This document shows, piece by piece, positions 6,901-13,355 of a DNA stretch of 13,657 nucleotides. The DNA lies in assembly GCA_003482905.1 (NCBI GenBank), contig DMXM01000007.1, positions 59,029-72,685 on the forward strand, written 5' to 3'. Source of the DNA: Elusimicrobiota bacterium (GTDB taxonomy: Bacteria; Elusimicrobiota; Elusimicrobia; Elusimicrobiales; UBA9959). The notes beneath the pieces are model-generated. The model ran no database searches and was not told where the DNA came from. It worked only from the letters and a program-made list of their open reading frames with translations. The translations under genes and the position numbers were made by a program. Each line of letters starts with the position of its first letter. Positions within the stretch are counted from its first letter, which is position 1.

Positions 6901-7752
6901 CTACTCTACTGCGACTCTACCAGCAACGTCCATAAAAAAATCTTTTGACCAGACAGCAACAGCGTCAGGCACCGCCAGGAACCTGAAAACATCCTCTTTT
7001 GCCTGCGCTATGTCCACGGAATCTATATGCCGGCGCAACACATCCCGGAAAGCTTCCTCCGTAAGCGGCCCGGCCTTGTCCCAGTCCCCGCTCTGGCGCA
7101 TTCTTTGCTCAAGATGCCGCAGATTAACGGGCGTGCGCCGCCCGACAAACCACACAAAATCATACCAGTCGCGGCCCTTTACGCGGGTCTTCCAGCCGCG
7201 GCAAAGTAGCGCGTGCATTTTGCCGGCAAACATGGATGACGGCGCAAAAACTTTTACATTGAAAGGGATAGGATTTAGCAGCACGCGCGCCTCGGTTTTA
7301 AAATACGGCGGGGGGTCGGTATCTATCTCTATTTTTATTTTGGTGTTCGGCAACCCGCTTTCCCCGGCCATCCCTATAACAAGCAGTTGCTCCAGCGTGT
7401 CCGCCTTAAGAAAAGCCGATTTAACCTGCCCGCCGGCGGCTTTTTTCCTAACCACCATCTCCGCCGTAAATCCGAAAGCCCTTAGCTCGTCCTTCACAAA
7501 GCCGCAATACGGCTCCAGCCGGAAACCCGGGGCCGGCTTTAAAAGGGAAAAATCCATATCTTCGCTGAAACGGTCCAGACCGTAAAGCACGCGCAGGGCC
7601 GTGCCGCCATAGAAGGCGGCGTGCTCAAAGAACTTGCCCCGCCAAAGGCCCAATAGCGCCGTTTCCTGCAATATCTCGCGCAGCGCCCTAAGCTTATCCT
7701 CGTTGGACGCAAAAGAGTACCGCGCCAGCATTGTTTCTATGGCCGGGTTCAT
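6901..7752 (-). CDS. AbiEii/AbiGii-family toxin (nucleotidyltransferase), module 1
   Basis: A 283-residue protein of the AbiEii family (PF08843 type), the toxin of type IV toxin-antitoxin and abortive-infection systems. The nucleotidyltransferase signature is FYGGTALRVLYGLDRFSEDMDF: GGT at 49-51 and the metal-binding SEDMD at 63-67. IKIEIDTDPP follows in the middle, then AGKMHALLCRGW and VKGRDWYDF, where the family has its conserved Lys and Arg-Asp. Characterised members add nucleotides to target RNA and stop growth until neutralised. The ATG at 7752 overlaps the antitoxin stop in the sequence ATGA, with AAAGG upstream, so toxin translation depends on the antitoxin. All catalytic motifs look intact. 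Confidence 0.92.
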   Translation of the reverse strand: MNPAIETMLARYSFASNEDKLRALREILQETALLGLWRGKFFEHAAFYGGTALRVLYGLDRFSEDMDFSLLKPAPGFRLEPYCGFVKDELRAFGFTAEMVVRKKAAGGQVKSAFLKADTLEQLLVIGMAGESGLPNTKIKIEIDTDPPPYFKTEARVLLNPIPFNVKVFAPSSMFAGKMHALLCRGWKTRVKGRDWYDFVWFVGRRTPVNLRHLEQRMRQSGDWDKAGPLTEEAFRDVLRRHIDSVDIAQAKEDVFRFLAVPDAVAVWSKDFFMDVAGRVAVE

Positions 7753-8390
7753 TTAACCGCCTTTCTGTTTTTAAGCACAGCCGCGCAGAATCTTATTTTC
7801 CGCGAACGGGACAGCCGGGCACATTCCGCCAGGAGCGCGGCGTCCATGGCAAAAAATCCTTCCTCATCCAGGCGCAGGTCTTCGAACAAATACCGCTCAG
7901 CCTCTTTCTGGTTATTAAAGATATTCCCGGAGTCCTCGCGGATCTTATCGGCCAGCGCCCGCTCCGGGGACGCCGCCAAAAAAGCCCCACCCTTAAATTC
8001 AAGCCGGCGTATACCCACAGGATAATAACGGGCGGGCGCCTGCCTGTATATAAACATTCCCAGCGGCGTTTTAAATGTTTTAGGCCTCTTAAAGGTGGTT
8101 GAAGTTAAAGTGTAAACAGCCTCGGGAATCAAGCCGTAATGCGCAAGCATATAGTCCGAGGAAACCATGGATGGCCCGTAGATTAAATTAGCAAGCAGCT
8201 CCATGGAGTAAGGCCGCCTGCGGTGGCGCTCCCCAAAAACATAGAGCCCTTTTTTTACACGGACAATATCCCCCGCCCTAATAAGCGCGCCTACCTTCAT
8301 TGCCGGGTTGCTGTATTCCGCAAGCAGCCCCATCAGAGTCTGGTAATCAAACTCCTCGCCCGCAATTTGCCGCCGTATATCCGCATTCAT
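7749..8390 (-). CDS. AbiEi-family antitoxin, module 1
   Basis: A 213-residue protein with a winged-helix N-terminus (TLMGLLAEYSNPAMKVGALIRAGDIVRVKKGLYVF) and a C-terminal AbiEi domain (LLANLIYGPSMVSSDYMLAHYGLIPEAVYTLTS, then SPERALADKI). AbiEi proteins bind their own promoter and counteract the AbiEii toxin. The gene overlaps the toxin by four bases. A TTG start at 8414 is possible but the ATG at 8390 is preferred. It sits seven bases after the end of an extended -10 (8397-8402), so the mRNA appears leaderless, and residues encoded upstream do not fit the family. Confidence 0.9.
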   Translation of the reverse strand: MNADIRRQIAGEEFDYQTLMGLLAEYSNPAMKVGALIRAGDIVRVKKGLYVFGERHRRRPYSMELLANLIYGPSMVSSDYMLAHYGLIPEAVYTLTSTTFKRPKTFKTPLGMFIYRQAPARYYPVGIRRLEFKGGAFLAASPERALADKIREDSGNIFNNQKEAERYLFEDLRLDEEGFFAMDAALLAECARLSRSRKIRFCAAVLKNRKAVK

Positions 8391-8396
8391 ATCAAT

Positions 8397-8425
8397 ATAA
8401 TAACACAGTAACAACAGATAATCAA
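8397..8425 (-). promoter_or_regulatory. Promoter of AbiE module 1, predicted leaderless
   Basis: On the minus strand TTGATT (8425-8420), a 17-base spacer and TATTAT (8402-8397) preceded by TGT form a -35 and an extended -10. The last T of the -10 is seven bases from the A of the ATG at 8390, the same geometry as at 6021-6038. No Shine-Dalgarno is present. Confidence 0.6.
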
Positions 8426-8489
8426 TAGATACAGTGTGAGAATATTGCTATCCACACCGCCCCACCAGAGCACCCATCGGAGGTCCGGG

Positions 8490-8552
8490 AGCGCAAAAAA
8501 GGGGACAGGCTACTTTTCCCGCGGAAAAGCAGCCTGTCCCCTTTTTTGCGCT
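8490..8552. repeat. REP-like hairpin, copy 3 (longest), downstream of ugd
   Basis: Arms of 30 bp (8490-8519 and 8523-8552) with one A-C mismatch and a loop of three bases. The centre carries the GGGGACAGGCTACTTTT core of the other two copies. The outer part, AGCGCAAAAAA, pairs with TTTTTTGCGCT and is unique to this copy. It starts 19 bases after the ugd stop. On the minus strand it may end the ugd transcript before the AbiE promoter. Confidence 0.93.
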
Positions 8553-8570
8553 GATATGCGCCTACTGCCC

Positions 8571-9920
8571 CTATTTGCCTACAGCTTTAACCTCAAAGCC
8601 GACCTTGCGCAATTGCGCGTGGGGCAGGATGTTGCGGCCGTCGAAGATGAAGGCCGGCTTGCGCATACCGGCGTACAGGCGCTTATAGTCCAGCGCCTTG
8701 TATTCATCCCAGTCGGTCAGCAGCACAATGGCGTCGGCGTCCCTGGCGGCCTCGTAGGGGTCGGTGGTGGTCTTCACCTTCACCGCCAGCTCGCCCAGGT
8801 CCTCGGCCACATGCTTAAGCGCCTTGGGGTCCGTTATTACTATCTGTGCGTGTTCCTCGGCCAGCAGCTTGGTAATGGCTATCGCCGGGCTCTCGCGCGT
8901 GTCGCTGGTATTGGCCTTGAAGGCAAACCCGAAGATAGCCAGCTTCTTGTTGGCCAGCGTATTGAACATCGTCTTGATGATATTGCCCACCATGCGTTCC
9001 TGCTGGTAGTCGTTCATCAGCACCACCTGGCGCCAGTAATCGGCCACTTCTATCAGGCCGTAGTTCTCGCAGATATAAACCAGGTTCAAGATGTCCTTCT
9101 TAAAGCAGCTCCCGCCAAAGCCGGGGCCGGTCTTAAGGAACTTGGGGCCTATGCGGGAATCCATGCCTATGGCGCGGGCCACCTCTTCCACGTCGGCGCC
9201 GGTGGTCTCGCAGAGGGCGGACAGCGAGTTTATGGAGCTAACGCGCTGCGCCAGAAAAGCGTTTGCCGCCAGCTTGGACAGTTCCGACGACCACAGGTTG
9301 GTGGTCAGAATCTTTTCTTTAGGCACCCAGGCGCCGTACACGTCCGCCAGGGCCTTTATCGCGGCCTTGCCGCGCGCCGTCTGGTGGCCGCCTATCAGCA
9401 CGCGGTCCGGTTTCTCCAGGTCGCTTATGGCAGTGCCCTCCGCCAGGAACTCCGGGTTGGAAAGCACTTCAAAATGATATTTGGGGTGGCGGCTAAGGAT
9501 GCTCTCCATGGCCTCCGCCGTGCGCACGGGCAGCGTGCTCTTCTCCACCACTATCTTGTCCCGGTTGGCCACCTTAACTATATTGCGGGCCGTGGCTTCC
9601 CAGTACTGCAGGTCCGAGGCGCTGCCCGCCCCGCGGCCGAAGGTCTTGGTCGGGGTGTTAACGCCCACAAAAATAATGTCGCAGTCCCGGATAGCCTTGT
9701 CGATATCGGTAGAGAAGAACAGGTTCTTCCCGCGGCGCCGCTTCACCACGTCGGCCAGGCCCGGCTCGAAGATCGGCATCTTGTCGGAGTTCCACGCGTC
9801 TATGCGCTCTTTGTTGATGTCCACCACCACAACCTTGCGGTCATGATTATGGTCCGCTATCACGGCCATAGTAGGCCCGCCGATGTACCCCGCGCCGATG
9901 CAGCAAATAGATTTATTCAT
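8571..9920 (-). CDS. ugd: UDP-glucose 6-dehydrogenase
   Basis: A 449-residue cytosolic enzyme that oxidises UDP-glucose to UDP-glucuronate with two NAD+. The N-terminal dinucleotide fold reads CCIGAGYIGGPTMAVIA. The middle contains VEKSTLPVRTAE, LSNPEFLAEGTAI and the catalytic GPGFGGSCFKKD with Cys272. The C-terminal domain has FGFAFKANTSDTRESPA and DGRNI. The sequence (for example GAGYIGGPT and the C-terminal spacing) is closer to the animal-type UGDH than to the shorter E. coli Ugd. A GTG start at 9938 would add six residues; the ATG at 9920 is preferred because AGGAA lies nine bases upstream and MNKSICCIG is the usual start. Product UDP-glucuronate feeds envelope polysaccharide and, through UXS, UDP-xylose. 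A remnant of uxs lies at 12966-13205. Confidence 0.95.
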   Translation of the reverse strand: MNKSICCIGAGYIGGPTMAVIADHNHDRKVVVVDINKERIDAWNSDKMPIFEPGLADVVKRRRGKNLFFSTDIDKAIRDCDIIFVGVNTPTKTFGRGAGSASDLQYWEATARNIVKVANRDKIVVEKSTLPVRTAEAMESILSRHPKYHFEVLSNPEFLAEGTAISDLEKPDRVLIGGHQTARGKAAIKALADVYGAWVPKEKILTTNLWSSELSKLAANAFLAQRVSSINSLSALCETTGADVEEVARAIGMDSRIGPKFLKTGPGFGGSCFKKDILNLVYICENYGLIEVADYWRQVVLMNDYQQERMVGNIIKTMFNTLANKKLAIFGFAFKANTSDTRESPAIAITKLLAEEHAQIVITDPKALKHVAEDLGELAVKVKTTTDPYEAARDADAIVLLTDWDEYKALDYKRLYAGMRKPAFIFDGRNILPHAQLRKVGFEVKAVGK

Positions 9921-9977
9921 TTTGTAAATTCCTCGCACTATCCTGCCGTCCCGATCTAACCGCCGGTCCGATACATG

Positions 9978-9986
9978 ATTTTACCA
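9978..9986 (-). promoter_or_regulatory. Candidate extended -10 of ugd
   Basis: TGGTAAAAT on the minus strand overlaps the very end of the ATPase gene and would start a transcript near 9971, about 50 bases before the ugd ATG. It matches the minus-strand box inside the palindrome at 131-147. No clear -35 is seen. Confidence 0.35.
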
Positions 9987-9987
9987 G

Positions 9988-11127
9988 TTATTTGGATATT
10001 TCATCAATAAACGCTTTAAGTCCGGTTACCCTTACTTCAATTTGTCCGTAACGCCTGTTATAGGGACGGTCCACATCATGACATACGGCATAATTGCGGC
10101 CATGTTCATAAACCTGCCTGAACGAGCTGATCGCCGAAGGATCGAAATCCTTTTGGGACAGCTTACACTCCACGGCATGGGCGCTGCCGCCGCGAAGCGG
10201 CAGGATAAAATCTATTTCCCGCCCTTGTTTAGTACGCCAGTAATTTACCGCCCTGGTCTGCAGATTGGCCATAATTTCGTTTAAGACCAGGTGTTCCCAA
10301 AGGCCGCCCATGTCCGTCCTTCGCAGCTTTTCCCAGCCCCGGAAACAGCATACAAAGCCCGTGTCAAAAGCGAACACCTTGGGCGCGGCAACTATCTCGG
10401 TAGGTTTGTGGCTGCTAAAAGGGCGTACAATGTGCGCCACATAAGTGGCTTCCATGGCTTTGAGATAATTGGCTATGGTGCCACGGCTTACCTCGCAGGG
10501 CACGGCGTACTTTGCGGCCTCAAAAATACCGCCGCTGTTCACCAGCAACAGCTCAAGGAAGCGCTGGAAAGAGGCCCTGCGCTCCAGCCTGAACAGCTCC
10601 TGTATATCCTTGGCCCAATAGGAGTCCATCCATTCCTGAAAATCCCGCTCGGGCAGCTTCTTCTCAAGAAAGAAAGGCGGTAAGCCGCCGTGCAGAAGCC
10701 GGTGTTCAAGATCCGAATTCCCGAAATCTTCCATATCCCTTTGAATTAACGGGGTCAGCCAAAGAGTTTCCTTGCGGCCCGTCAGCGTATCTTTAAATTT
10801 GGCGGAGGCCTCCAGGGTGGAGGACCCTGTGGCTATTACGCGCACATCCGGATAGTGATCCGCCGCTATCTTAAGGAGCTGGGCCGGGTCCGCCAGCCGA
10901 TGGACCTCGTCAAGGATGATCTTTTTCCCTTTTACACTTTCCAGGAAGCCCTCAGGATCTTCCATGCGGGCGCGGATACGGGGAAGCTCACAGTCGAAAT
11001 ATTCCGTCCCCGGCAGGCTTTGGCAAAGGACCGTCTTGCCGGAGCGCCGTATGCCGGACAGCCAGATTATGGGGCGGTGTCCCCACAACTGGTTGATCCT
11101 GGAAAACCAGAAGGTTCTCTTTACCAT
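9988..11127 (-). CDS. AAA_14 / DUF4143 ATPase with nuclease-like C-terminus
   Basis: A 379-residue protein of the widespread AAA_14-DUF4143 group. Walker A is GIRRSGKT at 25-32, Walker B is KIILDEVH (69-76), and sensor-like ATGSSTLE follows at about 98-105. The C-terminal DUF4143 part has the segment WRTKQGREIDFIL and then AVECKLS. The E..D..ExK arrangement resembles restriction-endonuclease-fold proteins. These ATPases are common in accessory regions and their cellular role is poorly defined; no partner gene is adjacent here. The ATG at 11127 has no Shine-Dalgarno but lies just after an extended -10 at 11136-11144. ugd starts 67 bases downstream on the same strand. It probably arrived between ugd and uxs as an independent cassette. 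Confidence 0.88.
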   Translation of the reverse strand: MVKRTFWFSRINQLWGHRPIIWLSGIRRSGKTVLCQSLPGTEYFDCELPRIRARMEDPEGFLESVKGKKIILDEVHRLADPAQLLKIAADHYPDVRVIATGSSTLEASAKFKDTLTGRKETLWLTPLIQRDMEDFGNSDLEHRLLHGGLPPFFLEKKLPERDFQEWMDSYWAKDIQELFRLERRASFQRFLELLLVNSGGIFEAAKYAVPCEVSRGTIANYLKAMEATYVAHIVRPFSSHKPTEIVAAPKVFAFDTGFVCCFRGWEKLRRTDMGGLWEHLVLNEIMANLQTRAVNYWRTKQGREIDFILPLRGGSAHAVECKLSQKDFDPSAISSFRQVYEHGRNYAVCHDVDRPYNRRYGQIEVRVTGLKAFIDEISK

Positions 11128-11135
11128 ATGCCATT

Positions 11136-11164
11136 AGTTTAGCATTTAGCAATACTTTATGCAA
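11136..11164 (-). promoter_or_regulatory. Candidate promoter of the ATPase, nearly leaderless
   Basis: On the minus strand TTGCAT (11164-11159), a 17-base spacer and TAAACT (11141-11136) preceded by TGC. Predicted initiation at about 11129-11130 leaves a leader of only two or three bases. Both hexamers are imperfect. Confidence 0.4.
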
Positions 11165-11225
11165 TTGGTGATATCTTTAGTAATAGTGCCGCGGTTAAGC
11201 GCTAATCACCAGCGAGGCGGGGCCC

Positions 11226-11260
11226 CGGAGGTTCAACCTCCAACGGAGGTTGAACCTCCG
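11226..11260. repeat. Double palindrome GGAGGTTnAACCTCC
   Basis: A 16-bp perfect inverted repeat (11226-11241 and 11245-11260, loop AAC). Each arm is itself a 15-base palindrome GGAGGTT-N-AACCTCC, with C at the centre of the first and G in the second. The unit therefore also reads as a tandem duplication. It lies 11 bases past the stop of the second AbiEii and may act as its terminator or be a second family of dispersed repeats, unrelated to the GGGGACAGGCTAC hairpins. Confidence 0.85.
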
Positions 11261-11270
11261 AATCCCTTGC

Positions 11271-12191
11271 CTATCGTTCTTCCCAAGGTCCGGGAGCTTT
11301 CCACGCAGCGGGAAAGTCTTTTCCAGCCGCAATGGCGGACAAAACAGGTTTTATAAAACCCTCAATAACGGCCATAGCGTCCGCAAAACCAGCCGGAGCC
11401 GCGGCCAGTTTGTTCTTACGCAGGAAAGCGTTCCATTGCGTCTGTTTTGACGTATCATTGCGGAAATCAGCGGCAAAAATATGAGGTTCTTTAACAATGG
11501 GGGTTTCACGCTGCCCGAAGGTTTCTTTAATAGCTTCAGTTAATGTCCTGCCGTCAAAATCAAACTGTCGCGCGAGCACGCAGATATCGAAAAAGTCCTT
11601 CATCCGGCTATTAATAATATCCAGCTTAACCATCGCTTCCAGTTTTTCGGCAATAACACTTTCACGGCTATAGCCATTCAGCACAGGTTCCGGCATCTCC
11701 AATATCGCCGGGTAAGATATTTTCTTTGCCGCGGGAAACACAATATCGCCAAAGCCGATGTCTATCTGCATGGAAATACGCGCCTTGCCAAGGCCGCCCC
11801 AAAAGCATACACGCACGCCTTGATAATCCGCGTTTTCAGTAATACGCTCACCCGCTACGCTGCCGGCATCAAAAGACAGCCCGTCAGGTTCGGTCTCAAT
11901 GACGCAGACCTCCTTCATTATACGGACAAGCGCGTTAATATCGTTCTTGGTACGGCCCAGCAGATCGATATCTTTTGTGGAACGCGGCAGTCCGGGTTTC
12001 CACACAGAAAACATCAGCGCGCCCTTCAGGACAAACTTATCGGCATGGGTGGATTTTGAAAGCCTGTAGAGAAACCTCTCTATGGCGAAATACTGCAGCA
12101 CCTCAAGGAACGGCCGCTGCGTCTTTCTGGCGTTATTTAGCAGCTTCTGATGGATTGAAGCCGGAAGATTTGTTGTTGCGGTTTTTTTCAC
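11271..12191 (-). CDS. AbiEii-family toxin (nucleotidyltransferase), module 2
   Basis: A 306-residue protein when read from the GTG at 12191. That start overlaps the antitoxin stop as GTGA and has TGGAG six bases upstream; the open frame continues to an ATG at 12236, but those 15 residues lie inside the antitoxin gene and do not resemble the family. The N-terminus (NLPASIHQKLLNNARKTQ, then LQYFAIERFLYRLS) is typical of the COG2253-type branch. The catalytic part is KFVLKGALMF (52-61) and RSTKDIDLL (70-78), with Asp74 and Asp76 as metal ligands. MQIDIGFGD and ESVIAEKLEAMV with RMKDFFDI follow. It differs clearly in sequence and length from the toxin at 6901-7752. All expected motifs look intact. 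The gene appears more AT-rich than ugd. Confidence 0.9.
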   Translation of the reverse strand: MKKTATTNLPASIHQKLLNNARKTQRPFLEVLQYFAIERFLYRLSKSTHADKFVLKGALMFSVWKPGLPRSTKDIDLLGRTKNDINALVRIMKEVCVIETEPDGLSFDAGSVAGERITENADYQGVRVCFWGGLGKARISMQIDIGFGDIVFPAAKKISYPAILEMPEPVLNGYSRESVIAEKLEAMVKLDIINSRMKDFFDICVLARQFDFDGRTLTEAIKETFGQRETPIVKEPHIFAADFRNDTSKQTQWNAFLRKNKLAAAPAGFADAMAVIEGFIKPVLSAIAAGKDFPAAWKAPGPWEER

Positions 12192-12805
12192 ACCATGGAC
12201 TCCAGATACGGGCGCATTACATTCCGTACCCGGCATATGCCGGCGTATTCCACCAATTTATTTATATCCCTGTTCTTTAACCGCAAATACATTTTGAGCG
12301 CTTCCATGGCCGTGTCCAACCCAATGGTATTGCGGAATTTGAAGCAGTCGGCCAGTGTCTTTTCAGGGTTGTAGATTTTAACAGGCACGCCGTCAATCTC
12401 GCGGGTTTCAATCCCGCTGGAAAGCGCCTGCTTTGAAAAGTGGAAGAAACGCGCCGGCGGGTAAGCCACTTTGGGCCTTTCAGCGCCCTGCGGCAGGGCG
12501 ACATAAACTTCCCTGGGGATCTGCGTGGTAATCCCGTGATAAGCCAAAGCGGACAGCAGGCAGATGACCCCTTTTGGAACGCGCACGGCCACGGTAACCA
12601 TATCCGGATTTGTAAGCGCCGGCCCGGCAGCCAGCCTGTATGTTCCCCTGCTTATTTTTTCAATCAGCCCGGCTCCAACCATCGCATAAAATTTTCGCGG
12701 GTGTATTTTAAGCTTCCCAAGGACATCCTTTGTTTTAAAAACTCCTGGAAGATGATGAAGCCGGGCCAGTTCTTTATCGCTTTTAACACTTCTCATAATG
12801 GACAT
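12188..12805 (-). CDS. AbiEi-family antitoxin, module 2
   Basis: A 205-residue winged-helix protein: GVFKTKDVLGKLKIHPRKFYAMVGAGLIEKISRGTYRLA at about 21-59, then VPKGVICLLSALAYHGITTQ and a C-terminal AbiEi-type domain with NPEKTLADCFKFRN. It is expected to repress its own operon and neutralise the downstream toxin, with which it overlaps by four bases. The ATG at 12805 was chosen because a consensus promoter lies just upstream; a second in-frame ATG at 12796 would remove only three residues. The ribosome-binding site is weak (TAGG six bases upstream). Confidence 0.9.
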   Translation of the reverse strand: MSIMRSVKSDKELARLHHLPGVFKTKDVLGKLKIHPRKFYAMVGAGLIEKISRGTYRLAAGPALTNPDMVTVAVRVPKGVICLLSALAYHGITTQIPREVYVALPQGAERPKVAYPPARFFHFSKQALSSGIETREIDGVPVKIYNPEKTLADCFKFRNTIGLDTAMEALKMYLRLKNRDINKLVEYAGICRVRNVMRPYLESMV

Positions 12806-12836
12806 GTTTACCTATACTTGTTTATATCTAATGGTA

Positions 12837-12865
12837 ATTATATCCGCCAGGATCGATATTGTCAA
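12837..12865 (-). promoter_or_regulatory. Consensus sigma-70 promoter of AbiE module 2
   Basis: TTGACA (12865-12860), exactly 17 bases, then TATAAT (12842-12837) on the minus strand: a perfect match to the housekeeping consensus. It would start near 12830 and give a leader of about 25 bases. A short dyad TTACC (12808-12812) / GGTAA (12833-12837) touches the -10 and could be the binding site of the AbiEi autorepressor; that part is tentative. Confidence 0.8.
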
Positions 12866-12909
12866 ATGCTGGTATCCTATCAGGCCCGGCCTTGATAGAG
12901 CCGCCAAGC

Positions 12910-12944
12910 AAAAGCCCCGCTCTCGTACAGAGGCGGGGCCTTTT
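12910..12944 (-). terminator. Intrinsic terminator downstream of the uxs remnant
   Basis: The stem GCCCCGC/GCGGGGC (12914-12920 with 12933-12939) is extended inward by TCT/AGA with one bulge, and is flanked by AAAA on the left and, after one C, TTTT on the right. On the minus strand the stem is followed by TTTT, giving a rho-independent terminator for uxs. The symmetry could allow it to work on both strands. Confidence 0.75.
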
Positions 12945-12965
12945 GAGCCCGAAGCGGGTGGCGCC

Positions 12966-13205
12966 CTATTTAAGCGTGCGGCGGAAGTAGTCCACCGTCT
13001 TTATAAGGCCCTCGTTAAGCTTCACCTTGGGGGCCCAGACCAGTTTCTCTTTGGCCAGGCTGATATCGGGCTGGCGCTGGCGCGGGTCGTCCTGCGGCAG
13101 CGGCTTATATATAAGCTTGCTCTTGCTTTCCGGGATAAGCACCAAAACCTTCTCGGCCAGTTCCTTTATAGTGAACTCGTCCGGGTTGCCTATATTCACC
13201 GCGCG
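12966..13205 (-). pseudogene. 3' remnant of UDP-glucuronate decarboxylase / UDP-xylose synthase
   Basis: About 79 codons read RAVNIGNPDEFTIKELAEKV, then KPLPQDDPRQRQPDISLAKEKL and PKVKLNEGLIKTVDYFRRTL. This is the characteristic C-terminus of UDP-glucuronate decarboxylase (UXS), an extended SDR enzyme of about 310-340 residues that makes UDP-xylose from UDP-glucuronate. The Rossmann fold and the catalytic Tyr-x-x-x-Lys are absent. A TAG at 13206-13208, the stop of the small gene upstream, lies in the same frame just before the homology begins, so the 5' three quarters have been lost or displaced. A short product from the GTG at 13199 is conceivable but lacks the active site. Its former partner ugd lies at 8571-9920, and a terminator still follows it. 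Confidence 0.82.
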
Positions 13206-13355
13206 CTAAAAATTGCTGATAGGCACATGCACCGCACGGCCATTTTTCCAGATGGAGAGAGGGCGCCCGGTCTTTTTATGTTCCGCCACCACTTTTTTAA
13301 CGGCAACTTTCATCGCCAGTTCGGCCTTATCCTGCATTGTCAGCCTTTTTTTCAT
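13206..13355 (-). CDS. Small 49-residue protein paired with a Zeta-like toxin
   Basis: The protein begins MKKRLTMQDKAELAMKVAVK, continues with KVVAEHKKTGRPLSIWKN and ends GRAVHVPISNF. Its ATG at 13355 overlaps the toxin stop as ATGA, and CGGGAG lies eight bases upstream, so the two are coupled. Short proteins of this kind, with a charged helix, then EHxxTGxPLxxWxxGxxV, commonly accompany COG4185/Zeta-type kinases and are presumed antitoxins. The stop TAG at 13206-13208 directly borders the uxs remnant in the same frame. Coding is convincing; the antitoxin role is inferred from the pairing. Confidence 0.72.
   Translation of the reverse strand: MKKRLTMQDKAELAMKVAVKKVVAEHKKTGRPLSIWKNGRAVHVPISNF

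Noticed and set aside
8436..9959. 507-codon plus-strand open frame antisense to ugd
   Set aside because: It mirrors ugd, whose motifs are complete, runs straight through the hairpin at 8490-8552, and shows no recognisable domain.
11128..11270. Small plus-strand frames next to the ATPase
   Set aside because: No ribosome-binding site or recognisable product; the stretch contains the ATPase promoter and the double palindrome.
12192..12236. Longer AbiEii start at 12236
   Set aside because: The GTG at 12191 has a Shine-Dalgarno site and a four-base overlap with the antitoxin stop, and gives the normal family N-terminus.
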